Assembly (NCBI RefSeq): GCF_002953715.1
Contig: NZ_CP025012.1
Span: 1,922,001-1,986,000, forward strand
Direction: 5' to 3'
DNA: 64,000 bases
From: Rhizobium leguminosarum
GTDB taxonomy: Bacteria > Pseudomonadota > Alphaproteobacteria > Rhizobiales > Rhizobiaceae
The notes under the pieces were generated by a model that saw only the letters and a list, made by a program, of their open reading frames with translations, had not been told where the DNA came from and ran no database searches. A program made the position numbers and the translations under genes. Shown piece by piece: positions 17,504-25,565 of this stretch (the stretch's first letter is position 1; each line of letters begins with the position of its first letter).

Positions 17504-18175
17504 TCCCACTGTCGAATTTTCGCCGTCGCCGGTCCACTTGATCCCGGCCGACTGATCGTTGCCCGCGAGCTAGAACTATGACAACCGGAATAGAAGCTTT
17601 CCGATTTTCGGAATTCGGCGCGCCTGATGTCCTCTGCCGAACGCGCGGTTCGATTATCCTCATTCCGTGATGCCGCACGCGCCGATGCGAATGTTCATTC
17701 AGTAATTCGACCAAGGAAGAATGTTCACGAAAAATACGAATATATCAGGACGCCAACGGAACCCCAGAAGATAAGCGGTGCCAGTATCATCCCCGCGACG
17801 ATAATCTTAGTCACATCAAAAACTCCGCAAACTCCGGCCCGGCGCAAAACCTATTGCAGCGGCCGAAGCGTTGGTATGGGCATGAAGTCCGGGACAGGTC
17901 GGACCTTGGTCTGAGCTTCACCGCGGCGGACGAGTGCCGGGCTCATTTATCCCCGCGCGCTGGGTGCCGCCGGTAAGGGATCGCTGGCTGCGTTCGGTAT
18001 GCCTGTGCGTGAGTTGATTAAAGAAGGGTCGCGTAGGGCTGAAGATCAGCCTGGCCGGCCCCTTCGCATTGACTATCCCATGCCAACATGATTTCCCGTC
18101 CAGGATCACGGCAGCGCCACGCGTCCTTTAGGGCGCGCAGAGGACGCTGTGGCACTGAATGGCTGCGGAGACATT
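17504..18175. other. Intergenic stretch with one small minus-strand gene
   Basis: Apart from the 29-codon membrane protein gene at 17725-17814, I see no supported gene in these 672 bases. Flanking parts have no open frame with a convincing ribosome site and no clear terminator. Confidence 0.5.
17725..17814 (-). CDS. Very small single-pass membrane protein, 29 residues
   Basis: A GTG start at 17814 is preceded by GGAG at eight bases and is followed by 29 codons to TGA. The product begins with a Lys-containing MTKIIVAG, then has one continuous hydrophobic stretch (MILAPLIFWGSVGVLIYSYF), ending almost at the stop. Such a composition is unlikely by chance and typical of small inner-membrane proteins. 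No family name is known to me. It stands alone in the intergenic stretch, without a visible partner. Confidence 0.5.
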   Translation of the reverse strand: MTKIIVAGMILAPLIFWGSVGVLIYSYFS

Positions 18176-18400
18176 ATGGCCGACGACATCATCGTAAAGG
18201 ACAGCAACGGAAGCCAGCTTCACGACGGCGATTCCGTGACGCTGATCAAGGACCTCAAAGTCAAGGGAACCTCGGAAACGCTGAAGCGTGGAACCCTGGT
18301 CAAGGGCATTCGCCTGACCGACAATCCGGGTGAGATCGAGTGCAACACCAAGCAGGTCAAAGGCCTCGTACTGAAAACAGAGTTCCTGAAGAAGGCATAG
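18176..18400 (+). CDS. PhnA-domain (YjdM-like) protein
   Basis: A 74-residue protein matching the C-terminal PhnA domain: IIVKDSNGSQLHDGDSVTLI, KDLKVKGTSETLKRGT, then IECNTKQVKGLVLKTEFLKK. It lacks the N-terminal zinc ribbon found in the 111-residue E. coli YjdM, as many short relatives do. Despite its old link to alkylphosphonate use, the function is unknown, and there are no phn genes here. The ATG at 18176 has GGAG six bases upstream. It is convergent with the transglutaminase-like gene, with 18 bases between stops. Confidence 0.85.
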   Translation: MADDIIVKDSNGSQLHDGDSVTLIKDLKVKGTSETLKRGTLVKGIRLTDNPGEIECNTKQVKGLVLKTEFLKKA

Positions 18401-18418
18401 GATCTCCCTCGCCCACCG

Positions 18419-19246
18419 TCAGTCGTCCTTGAGTGCCTCCTGCGGCACTTCCTCGGTGATCACCTCGAAACGGGAAAGCGTTGCCGGGCCGAAGGCCGTC
18501 GACATCGCGACGTCGGTGGCGTCGCGGCCGGTCCCCATGAGTATTCTACCAATGCGCGGCGTGTTGTGGCGGGCGTCGACCGTATGCCAGTGGCCGCCGA
18601 GAAAGACCTCGAACCAGGCGCTGAAATCCATCGGATTGGGGTCGATCGGAACGCCGATATCGCCGAGATAGCCCGTGCAATATCTGGCTGGGATATTCAT
18701 GCATCGGCAAAGCGCGATGGCGAGATGGGCAAAATCGCGGCAGACGCCCGCCTTGTCGGTGAAGCCGCCATGCGCGGTCCTGAGGACGTCAGCCTTCAAG
18801 TAATCGAAGGTGATGTGGTCATGGACGAAATCGCAGATCGCCTGGACGCGCGCCCAGCCGAGCGGCGTCGATGAGAACGTCGCCCAGGCGAAATCTGCAA
18901 GCCTATCGGTGTCGCAATAGCGGCTGCCGAGCAGGAAGACCAGCACATCGTCTGGCAGGTCACTGATCGCGTGCTGGACGGCATCGTCGGGAACGATGTC
19001 GGGCTGGCCGCTGTCGTAGATCTCGAATTCCGTCGAGATCGTCGTCAGGCCCGGCGGGGCGACGATCCGGCTGCAGGCATTGCCGAACACATCAGTATAG
19101 CTCCATGCCTCGATGGGCTGGTCGAATGTCAGGATCTGATCGCTGAGAAGATCGGCACGACGGGAGGGGTGGATGTTGAGGACGAGCAGCATCGGCGTTG
19201 GCTGCATGCATTCGTAGCCCAGATGAAACCCGGCGCGTATCTTCAT
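18419..19246 (-). CDS. Transglutaminase-like protein, second gene of pair
   Basis: A 275-residue cytoplasmic protein with an N-terminal beta domain (about 1-100) and a transglutaminase-core domain. The nucleophile is Cys169 in DKAGVCRDFAHLAIALC. The position where the catalytic His is usually found reads FSAWFEVFLGGHW, with Ser209, followed by TVDARHN. The usual triad is therefore incomplete unless another His serves. The start at 19246 follows AAGGAAG. It is 58 bases downstream of a paralogous gene on the same strand. Likely roles are peptidase or amidase; the substrate is unknown. Confidence 0.8.
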   Translation of the reverse strand: MKIRAGFHLGYECMQPTPMLLVLNIHPSRRADLLSDQILTFDQPIEAWSYTDVFGNACSRIVAPPGLTTISTEFEIYDSGQPDIVPDDAVQHAISDLPDDVLVFLLGSRYCDTDRLADFAWATFSSTPLGWARVQAICDFVHDHITFDYLKADVLRTAHGGFTDKAGVCRDFAHLAIALCRCMNIPARYCTGYLGDIGVPIDPNPMDFSAWFEVFLGGHWHTVDARHNTPRIGRILMGTGRDATDVAMSTAFGPATLSRFEVITEEVPQEALKDD

Positions 19247-19304
19247 TGTGGCTTCCTTGTCGCGTCTCCGCTTTGGCAGCGGTGAGTAGAGAACGCTGAT
19301 CGCG

Positions 19305-20225
19305 CTACCCGGTTCCCGCAAGATCGGGACTGTCATCGCGTGGCTGGCCAGATTGCCTCGTGGTGACGTTCACCTGCACCGTCATGCTGTCGAAATCCTT
19401 CCCATCCCCGTCATAACTGCCGCTCAACGGGACTGCCTGGCGCGGATCGCGGGCAACGGCGACACGAATAAGATCGCGGTTACCGACGATGCCGTTGGTC
19501 GGATCGAACTCAGTCCAGCCGGCGCCGGGAAGATAGATCTGGCACCATGCATGCGTCGAACCGCCGCCGAGCACGGTGGAGCCGTCCCGGTCGGGAACAT
19601 AGACATAACCCGTGACGAACCGCGCCGCGAGACCGAGGACGCGTGCCGCCTCCATCATCAGCAGCGCAAAATCCCGGCAGGTGCCGGAACGAAGCTGCAA
19701 GGTCTGCACCGGCGTCTGCGTCCCATGTTCCTGGCGCCGCGCATAGACGAAGCTTTCCCGAATGGCGTAACAGAGCGTCATCAGCAGGTGGCCGGTCTCC
19801 GTCGGACGCCCAAGGCGCACGAACTGGCGCGCCCAGCGTCCGACCTCGTCGTTCGGATCGGGATAATGGCGCTGCATCGCCGGCGTCAAATCGGCAATCT
19901 CATCCTTGTCATAGGAGAATGGATAGGTCAGGGCTTCGTCGTCGACCTTAAGATCCAGGGCGACCTGCGGCGTATGATCGAGCGTGATCCAGGTTTCGAA
20001 ACGAAGCTCGGACGCCGGCCTCGAAATATCGACAAGCGCCACGCAATTGCCGAAAACATCGTGGATCCAGCGCACATGGCTTTCCTCAGGATAGATCGTC
20101 AACGACGCTTCGATCAGCCGCTGGTCGAAACTGTCGCGCGGTCGGAACATCAAGCGATGCTCGCCGAATTCGACTTCCCTGACGTAACGATAGGACGTGA
20201 TGTGGCGAACGGAGAAAATCGTCAT
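19305..20225 (-). CDS. Transglutaminase-like protein with intact triad, first gene of pair
   Basis: A 306-residue protein with an N-terminal bacterial transglutaminase beta domain (about 1-85) and a transglutaminase core. Cys183 (RSGTCRDFALLMMEA), His225 (STHAWCQIYLPGAGW) and Asp241 (FDPTNG) give a complete triad. Such proteins often act as cysteine proteases or protein-modifying enzymes and frequently occur in pairs like this one. The start is taken at the ATG at 20225 (MTIFSVRHITSYRY), the usual family beginning; the ribosome site is weak. It is transcribed ahead of the paralogue at 18419-19246. Confidence 0.87.
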   Translation of the reverse strand: MTIFSVRHITSYRYVREVEFGEHRLMFRPRDSFDQRLIEASLTIYPEESHVRWIHDVFGNCVALVDISRPASELRFETWITLDHTPQVALDLKVDDEALTYPFSYDKDEIADLTPAMQRHYPDPNDEVGRWARQFVRLGRPTETGHLLMTLCYAIRESFVYARRQEHGTQTPVQTLQLRSGTCRDFALLMMEAARVLGLAARFVTGYVYVPDRDGSTVLGGGSTHAWCQIYLPGAGWTEFDPTNGIVGNRDLIRVAVARDPRQAVPLSGSYDGDGKDFDSMTVQVNVTTRQSGQPRDDSPDLAGTG

Positions 20226-20408
20226 GAGCCGCCGCCCGGTAATCTGTTCACTTTGCTGCTCCAAGACGGCGATGCCGCCTCTCCTCTGCGGAACCGCCCT
20301 GCCCGCTTTCAGGCTCATCCCGATTTCTTGTCATATAAGCACATTCGAAAGATTGCTATTGTATCTTCAACCGATCGACGGCGGGACCGTCCAACCTAAG
20401 AGGATAAC

Positions 20409-20525
20409 ATGCATATCATCTGGGACGTTCTGACCCTTCTGCTGACAATTGGCTCGCTTTATGGCGGGCGCGAATACCGGATTATTCGCGCCCGTGCCCG
20501 TGCTCAGAACTGGGGCAACTTCTGA
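20409..20525 (+). CDS. Small single-pass membrane protein, 38 residues
   Basis: The ATG at 20409 follows AGAGGA at good spacing. The product has a hydrophobic segment at about 3-18 (IIWDVLTLLLTIGSLYGG) and a strongly basic tail (REYRIIRARARAQNWGNF), so the tail should face the cytoplasm. Composition and ribosome site support a real gene. No family was recognised. It is divergent from the transglutaminase pair and upstream of the sRNA candidate. Confidence 0.6.
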   Translation: MHIIWDVLTLLLTIGSLYGGREYRIIRARARAQNWGNF

Positions 20526-20599
20526 CCTGATCCCTATCATTGATTCGATCCGGATATCTCTGATTCGTTTCAGAACCATGGATCGCATCGGATCGCTGC

Positions 20600-20725
20600 C
20601 GGTCGCGGTTACGTCGAATGACGTAACGCCACACGCTTAAGAAAGTGCTTTATTAGCTGAGACGGAGTCTATCCGTCCATTCTCCCTGTTATTCTAAGCC
20701 CGCCTCACCCCAGGCGGGCTTTTTT
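20600..20725 (+). ncRNA. Candidate small RNA with three hairpins
   Basis: The segment has GTTACGTC-GAAT-GACGTAAC (20608-20627), then GACGGA-GTCTA-TCCGTC (20661-20677), then a terminator stem AAGCCCGCCT/AGGCGGGCTT (20696-20721) with a T tract. A single-stranded CATTCTCCCTGTTATTC lies between the last two hairpins and could pair with Shine-Dalgarno sequences. No convincing coding frame occupies the region. The 5' end is a guess. Confidence 0.5.
20696..20725 (+). terminator. Strong rho-independent terminator
   Basis: A perfect 10-base stem AAGCCCGCCT/AGGCGGGCTT with a 6-base loop is followed by a run of T. It ends either the sRNA candidate or the small membrane-protein transcript begun at 20409. 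Confidence 0.85.
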
Positions 20726-20740
20726 ATTCCGTCGCCTGCG

Positions 20741-20896
20741 TCACTTCTTGGCGCCGGCGGAAAGCACCCGATGGGTCGCGTTGTCCATGGCGTGGCTCGC
20801 TTCCTGTCCATCCTTCTTCAGCCCGTATGCGGTATTGCCGCAGCCGGAAAGTGTCAGCAGGCAGATGCAGGCGATGGCGATTGCAGCTTTTGGCAT
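20741..20896 (-). CDS. Entericidin-like small lipoprotein
   Basis: A 51-residue precursor. The signal peptide MPKAAIAIACICLLTLSGC ends in lipobox LSGC, so Cys19 would be lipidated. The mature part of about 33 residues (GNTAYGLKKDGQEASHAMDNA) is helical and resembles entericidin A/B, small outer-envelope lipoproteins linked to stress and toxin-antidote behaviour. The ATG at 20896 follows GGGGAA. The lipoprotein call is strong, the entericidin call moderate. A mosaic repeat lies just upstream. Confidence 0.7.
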   Translation of the reverse strand: MPKAAIAIACICLLTLSGCGNTAYGLKKDGQEASHAMDNATHRVLSAGAKK

Positions 20897-20926
20897 CAAG
20901 TGTTTTCCCCGGTTGAATGGCGATTC

Positions 20927-21039
20927 AGAGCATGATGCCGAAAAGTGTGAGCGGTTTTCGGACGACATCATGCTCTAATTCTAAATTTTGAACAGGATTC
21001 AGATTTTAGGCCGACTGGGCCTAAAATCATCCTATTCTA
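20927..21039. repeat. RIME1-like Rhizobium intergenic mosaic element
   Basis: Two palindromes follow each other: AGAGCATGATG...CATCATGCTCT (20927-20976, with inner CCGAAAA/TTTTCGG) and GATTTTAGGCC...GGCCTAAAATC (21002-21028). This double-palindrome plan matches the RIME1 elements described in Rhizobium. The centre AAAAGTGTGAGCGGTTTT resembles those at 9.5 and 46.1 kb. Confidence 0.8.
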
Positions 21040-21157
21040 GGGAAAATGATGCACTCCTCGCCAAAATCAATCCGCAGGAGATAAGCGCGAACAGGCGGTA
21101 TGGAACTCCATGACGTGGATCGACGTTAACGGGAGCTATCCAACCGGGGTTAACGAC

Positions 21158-21238
21158 ATGGATTACCAGATTGCCTTCGCCGCGACGGTCGCAACAGCAT
21201 CCTTCCTCTTCTTCATGTTGATCGTCCACCGGACCTGA
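21158..21238 (+). CDS. Very small single-pass membrane protein, 26 residues
   Basis: The ATG at 21158 has GGGG eight bases upstream. The product starts MDYQIAFAATVATAS, continues with FLFFMLIV and ends HRT, so it is a single hydrophobic helix with a short basic end. It is too short for usual gene finders. No family is known to me. The immediate downstream region holds nothing recognisable. Confidence 0.45.
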   Translation: MDYQIAFAATVATASFLFFMLIVHRT

Positions 21239-21583
21239 TTGCTAGCCGGCGGCGCCTTGAGGCGCTCGATCACTTGACCAGCGCCGACCCATGCTGCAGC
21301 CCGCCCGTTTGCCATCCGGAGAGATGGCAGCACCAAGTGCTGCTGCGCCTGCAGTCGGCGTTGATGAGGCGGCATAGACCGGAAGGCCTGGAGAGCATAG
21401 ATTGCAGAAGATCCGTCAGCAAACACGGGAAGGGTGCAGAAGAAGAGTTTCGACATCCGAAAGTATTACGACAAAGCAAAATGTACCGAATTTTAATTAA
21501 TTGCCAGGCTTAACTATCTGTTAACAATATAGTTGCGCTCCGTCCGCTTCCGCTTATGCTTTAAGCAAAAGGGGAGAGGAAAG
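21239..21583. other. Intergenic region without a supported gene
   Basis: No credible gene is seen in these 345 bases. A short hairpin GCAGCAC/GTGCTGC lies near 21325-21345. The last 100 bases are AT-rich and probably contain the promoter of the small gene at 21584. Confidence 0.5.
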
Positions 21584-21700
21584 ATGTTTAGCAAAAGCCT
21601 GATCATGCCTTTCGGATTCGCAATGCTCGCCATTGCCGGCCTCCTGTTCCAGATTGCCGCCCACGCGTTGAACTCTCCGGTCACCTTGCTGCAGCCGTGA
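21584..21700 (+). CDS. Small membrane or exported protein, 38 residues
   Basis: The ATG at 21584 is preceded by GGGGAGAGGAAAG, a very good ribosome site. The product MFSKSLIMPFGFAMLAIAG then LLFQIAAHALNSPVTLLQP has a Lys in the N-region, one hydrophobic helix at about 7-28 and a short polar tail. It could be a single-pass inner-membrane protein or a processed peptide, since AHA resembles a signal peptidase site. It lies about 100 bases upstream of the GlsB gene on the same strand. No family was recognised. Confidence 0.6.
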   Translation: MFSKSLIMPFGFAMLAIAGLLFQIAAHALNSPVTLLQP

Positions 21701-21803
21701 GTCACATAAGTTGCTGAACCCGCAAGCAATCTCAGTAACCGGGAGTGGAACTTCCTTTCGTTTCGTGCATTCTGTGACTCGTTTTGCCAGGAGGGAGATA
21801 ACC

Positions 21804-22058
21804 ATGGAAGACGCAGGCGTGGGTTGGATTGCAGCCATCATTATCGGCGGTGTCGCCGGATGGCTGGCGGAAAAGGCCATGCGCAGCAGCATGAGCCTAC
21901 TCATGAACATATTGCTCGGCATCATCGGCGCTATTGTCGCCAACTGGATCCTGGGTCTGTTGCACATCCAGCCGCTCGCCGGTTGGCTGGGTTATCTGAT
22001 CACGGGTTTCGTCGGTGCCTGCATCTTGATCGCGATCGGGCGCGTCATCCGACGCTGA
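21804..22058 (+). CDS. GlsB/YeaQ/YmgE family stress membrane protein
   Basis: An 84-residue membrane protein with three hydrophobic glycine-zipper helices: WIAAIIIGGVAGWLAEK, LMNILLGIIGAIVANWILG and GYLITGFVGACILIAIGR. This is the transglycosylase-associated (GlsB/YeaQ) family, small inner-membrane proteins often induced in stress and stationary phase. The ATG at 21804 follows GAGGGAG. A terminator follows at 22089-22121, so it is probably a single-gene unit, perhaps with the small gene at 21584. Confidence 0.88.
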   Translation: MEDAGVGWIAAIIIGGVAGWLAEKAMRSSMSLLMNILLGIIGAIVANWILGLLHIQPLAGWLGYLITGFVGACILIAIGRVIRR

Positions 22059-22088
22059 CGATAGCTTTTGCTGTCCTCGGAAATATTG

Positions 22089-22121
22089 AAAGCCGGGCGT
22101 TCACGACGTCCGGCTTTTTTT
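22089..22121 (+). terminator. Rho-independent terminator after the GlsB-family gene
   Basis: AAAGCCGGGCG and CGTCCGGCTTT form the stem (one mismatch), followed by seven T. It lies 31 bases after the stop codon at 22058. Confidence 0.85.
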
Positions 22122-22137
22122 CACCCGATATTCCCGT

Positions 22138-22419
22138 TCAACGGCGGCTGAGCAGGCCGAACACGTAGGCAATGCCTGCCGTCACCGCGAGTGCCATGAG
22201 CGGTTCTTCTCGCACCTTGTCGCGCAGTTGCTCCGTCATCAGCGAAGCCTCGTCGGTTACCGCCGACTTCGCCCCCTGCCCCAGCGCCACCACGCTTTCC
22301 GTCAGCCGGGAGAGATCGTTGCGAAGGGCTGCGACCTGCGCCGACAGATCGTCTGCTGCTATGTCAGCCTTGACGCGCGCAGCGGTGGATTCGGCGGAAG
22401 CGGTTTTCAATTCTGCCAT
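22138..22419 (-). CDS. YqjD/ElaB-like (DUF883) membrane-anchored protein
   Basis: A 93-residue protein with a long amphipathic helix (about 15-65: ADIAADDLSAQVAALRNDL) and a C-terminal hydrophobic segment ending in Arg-Arg (PLMALAVTAGIAYVFGLLSRR). This is the layout of DUF883 proteins such as YqjD, which tether ribosomes to the membrane in stationary phase. The ATG at 22419 follows GGAG. A perfect EcfG promoter motif 32 bases upstream supports general-stress control. A much longer frame extending upstream runs antisense to ppiD and is not real. Confidence 0.8.
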   Translation of the reverse strand: MAELKTASAESTAARVKADIAADDLSAQVAALRNDLSRLTESVVALGQGAKSAVTDEASLMTEQLRDKVREEPLMALAVTAGIAYVFGLLSRR

Positions 22420-22450
22420 GGTCTGCTCCTGTTTCATGGGATGCCGCTTC

Positions 22451-22476
22451 AACGAAATGGCGGCCAAAAAGGTTCC
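22451..22476 (-). promoter_or_regulatory. EcfG (general stress sigma factor) promoter
   Basis: On the minus strand GGAAC is followed after exactly 17 bases by CGTT, matching the alphaproteobacterial EcfG consensus. It ends 32 bases before the DUF883 gene start at 22419. Confidence 0.65.
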
Positions 22477-22638
22477 GCCGGAGCCGATCTTTTGTTCGCC
22501 GCAAAGCTGCTGCCGCGCTGCCGTCGGTCCGCGCAGCTTTTCGCGTGACAAACCCTTCATTTCCTGTCGGGTTTGTTTTAAGGAACGTCGAATGTCTGCC
22601 CGCGCGCGGGTCAATGATACTGCGAGGTTTGCGTTTCT

Positions 22639-24531
22639 ATGTTCCATATCCTGAGAAGGGCCGCTCAGACCTGGGTCGCCAAGCTGCTGATGCTTCTGCT
22701 GGTCGCGTCCTTCGGCATCTGGGGCGTCTCCCGGTCGCTGATAACGGGCAGCAACAGCACCACGGTCGTGACCGTCGGCGATCAGCATGTGGACGTCAAC
22801 GAATTCCACCTCGCCTATCAGCGCCAGGTGGCAAGCGTCAGCCAGCAGTTCGGCACGCGCCTCACCCCCGAGCAGGCCCGCGCCTTCGGCATCGAGCAGC
22901 AGGTTCTCGCCCAGCTCGTCGCCGGCGCCTCGCTCGACCAGCTCGCTGAAGACATGAACCTCGGCCTGTCGCAGGATCGCCTCGCCCAGCTGATCGCCGA
23001 CGATCCGGCTTTCAAGGCCGTCAACGGCCAGTTCGACCGCGAGCTTTTTGTCTCGCGTCTTCGCAATGCCGGCATCCGCCAGGACGATTACATCAAGGAG
23101 CGCAGCAAGGTCGCTGTCCGCAGCCAGGTGGTCGATGCCATCTCCAACGGTTTCACGGCCCCGAAGACGCTGGTCGATGCCCTGAAGCTCTATGGCGATG
23201 AAAGCCGCAGTATCGACTACCTGCTGCTGACCAACGCCAATATCGAGCCGATCAAGGCGCCTGCCGACGACGTGCTGGCGACCTGGTTCGATGGCGTCAA
23301 GCAGCGCTACCGGGCGCCTGAATACCGCCAGCTCGTTTATCTCAAGCTGCAGCCCGCCGATATCGCCGATGCGGCGACCGTCACCGACGACCAGATCCAC
23401 GAAACGTTCGACAAGAGCAAGGATACCTATCGTACGCCGGAAAGCCGCACCATCGAACAGCTGACCTTCACCAGCAAGGATCTTGCCGCCGCCGCCGAAA
23501 CGGCGCTGAAGAGCGGCACCAGCTTCGACCAGCTGGTTTCCGACCAGGGCAAGACGGCAAGCGATGTGCTGCTCGGCGAGTTCACCAAGGACAAGGTTCC
23601 CGACCAGGCCGTTGCCGATGCGGCCTTTACGGTTTCGCGCGATGGCGGCACGACGCCTGTCGTCGATGGCTCCTTCGGCCCCGTCATCCTGCGCGTCACC
23701 AACATCAAGCCGGAAACGACGAAGAATTTCGACGAGGTGAAGGAGGATATCCGCAAGCAGCTGGCGCTCTCCAACGCCTCTCAGGAAGTGATCAACGTTC
23801 ACGATCGCATCGAGGATCTGCGCGCGGGCGGTTCCACGCTCGAGGATATTGCCGGCCAGCTGAAGCTCACCGCCGTGGCCGTCGACGCCGTCGATATGAC
23901 CGGCGCCGACAAGGACGGCAAAGAGGTCAAGGATATCCCAGCCAAGCAGCAGCTGCTCGGCGAAGCCTTCAAGACCGAGGTCGCCGTCGATGCGCCGCCG
24001 CTGCCGATCGGCAACGACGGCTATGTCTGGTTCAACGTCCGCGAAATCACGCCGGACCGCGAGCGCCCGGTGGCCGAGGTGCGCGAAAAGGCCGTCGAGG
24101 ACTGGACGGCGGAGCAGCAGAAGGCAGAACTCGCCAAGAAGGCCGGTGAATTGAAGGCCGAAGCGGCCAAGGGCACCGCACTTGCCGATATCGCAACACC
24201 GCTCGGCATCGCCGTCGAGAGCAAGAGCGGCGTCACCCGCTCCACCGATGATGCGGTCCTCGGCCGGGCCGGCGTCACCGCCGCCTTCTCCGGCCCCGTC
24301 GACACGGTCGCAAGTGCTGTCGGCGCCGATCCCTCGACGCAGATCCTGCTGAAGGTCACCGAGGTCAACACCCAGCCGACCGGCGATGTACTGAACAACC
24401 GTGATGCCCAGATCACCGCCATGGCCAATGCCGCCGGCGATGATATTCTCGATCAGATGGTCAACCTGCTGCAGACGCAGTACGGCGCGCAGATCAACCA
24501 GACCCTCGCCGAACAGGCGACGGTCCGCTAG
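22639..24531 (+). CDS. ppiD: Periplasmic peptidyl-prolyl isomerase, PpiD/SurA-like
   Basis: This 630-residue chaperone is anchored by one N-terminal membrane helix ([16 protein letters not shown], about 15-30), followed by a SurA_N-type domain (about 40-190) and a parvulin domain (about 265-360, [20 protein letters not shown]). PpiD assists folding of outer-membrane proteins near the Sec translocon. The C-terminal 250 residues are helical and Ala/Lys-rich. It heads the trpD-trpC-moaC-moeA run, with 8 bases to trpD. Confidence 0.9.
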   Translation: MFHILRRAAQTWVAKLLMLLLVASFGIWGVSRSLITGSNSTTVVTVGDQHVDVNEFHLAYQRQVASVSQQFGTRLTPEQARAFGIEQQVLAQLVAGASLDQLAEDMNLGLSQDRLAQLIADDPAFKAVNGQFDRELFVSRLRNAGIRQDDYIKERSKVAVRSQVVDAISNGFTAPKTLVDALKLYGDESRSIDYLLLTNANIEPIKAPADDVLATWFDGVKQRYRAPEYRQLVYLKLQPADIADAATVTDDQIHETFDKSKDTYRTPESRTIEQLTFTSKDLAAAAETALKSGTSFDQLVSDQGKTASDVLLGEFTKDKVPDQAVADAAFTVSRDGGTTPVVDGSFGPVILRVTNIKPETTKNFDEVKEDIRKQLALSNASQEVINVHDRIEDLRAGGSTLEDIAGQLKLTAVAVDAVDMTGADKDGKEVKDIPAKQQLLGEAFKTEVAVDAPPLPIGNDGYVWFNVREITPDRERPVAEVREKAVEDWTAEQQKAELAKKAGELKAEAAKGTALADIATPLGIAVESKSGVTRSTDDAVLGRAGVTAAFSGPVDTVASAVGADPSTQILLKVTEVNTQPTGDVLNNRDAQITAMANAAGDDILDQMVNLLQTQYGAQINQTLAEQATVR

Positions 24532-24539
24532 GAGGCTCT

Positions 24540-25556
24540 ATGACCGATCTCAAGCCGTTCCTGGCCAAGGCCGCAAGCCGCGAGCCGCTGACGCGTGAGG
24601 AGGCTCGAGCCGCCTTCGACATCCTGATGTCGGGCCAGGCGACGCCCTCGCAGATCGGCGGCTTCCTGATGGCGCTGCGCGTGCGCGGCGAAACCGTCGA
24701 TGAGATCGTCGGCGCCGTTACCGCGATGCGCTCGAAAATGCTGACCGTCGAGGCGCCTGCCGATGCGATCGACATCGTCGGCACCGGCGGCGATGCCAGC
24801 GGCACCTACAACATCTCGACGCTGGCGGCGCTGATCGTCGCAGGCGCCGGTGTTCCTGTCGCCAAACACGGCAACCGGGCGCTGAGTTCGAAATCTGGCG
24901 CAGCCGACAATCTGGCCGCACTCGGCGTCAAGCTCGACGTCGGCCCGGAGATCATCTCCCGCTGCATTGCCGAGGCCGGCGTCGGCTTCATGTTCGCGCA
25001 GATGCATCATTCCGCCATGCGCCATGTCGGCCCCTCAAGGGTCGAGCTCGGCACGCGGACGATCTTCAACCTGCTCGGGCCGCTCTCCAATCCGGCCGGC
25101 GTTCGCCGCCAGCTGCTCGGCGTCTTCTCACCGCAATGGCTGGTGCCGCTTGCCGAAGTCATGCGCGATCTCGGCTCCGAATGCGTGTGGGTCGTCCATG
25201 GCGACGGCCTCGACGAGATCACCACCACCGGCGTCACACAAGTGGCGGCACTCGAAGACGGCAAGATTCGCACCTTCGAACTTTCGCCCGCCGATTTCGG
25301 CGTCAGCCCTTGCGTGCTTGCCGATATCAAGGGCGGTGACGGTGTCGCCAACGCCGCGGCTCTTCGCGAGGTGCTCGGCGGCGCCAAGAATGCCTATCGC
25401 GATGTCTCGCTCGCCAATGCTGCCGCCTCGCTCGTCATCGCCGGCAAGGTCGAGACGATCCGCGACGGCATGACGCTGGCTACGCAGTCGCTGGATAGTG
25501 GCTCCACCGCGCTCGCCCTCGACAAACTCATCGCCGTTTCCAACGATATCGACTAG
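24540..25556 (+). CDS. trpD: Anthranilate phosphoribosyltransferase
   Basis: This 338-residue enzyme transfers phosphoribose from PRPP to anthranilate in tryptophan synthesis. The PRPP motif GTGGD is at 81-85 and KHGNRA at 109-114; the segments [12 protein letters not shown] and [18 protein letters not shown] are also typical. The length is that of the family. The ATG follows GGAGG eight bases after the ppiD stop. It is an unfused trpD; trpE, trpG, trpF, trpB and trpA are not in the window. Confidence 0.97.
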   Translation: MTDLKPFLAKAASREPLTREEARAAFDILMSGQATPSQIGGFLMALRVRGETVDEIVGAVTAMRSKMLTVEAPADAIDIVGTGGDASGTYNISTLAALIVAGAGVPVAKHGNRALSSKSGAADNLAALGVKLDVGPEIISRCIAEAGVGFMFAQMHHSAMRHVGPSRVELGTRTIFNLLGPLSNPAGVRRQLLGVFSPQWLVPLAEVMRDLGSECVWVVHGDGLDEITTTGVTQVAALEDGKIRTFELSPADFGVSPCVLADIKGGDGVANAAALREVLGGAKNAYRDVSLANAAASLVIAGKVETIRDGMTLATQSLDSGSTALALDKLIAVSNDID

Positions 25557-25565
25557 GATTGCCCG

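Noticed and set aside
21163..21456. 97-codon minus-strand frame
   Set aside because: Overlaps the better supported small gene at 21158-21238 on the other strand, with no ribosome site.
22420..23802. Upstream extension of the DUF883 frame antisense to ppiD
   Set aside because: The extension runs through the EcfG promoter and ppiD; only the last 93 codons look like a protein and have a ribosome site.
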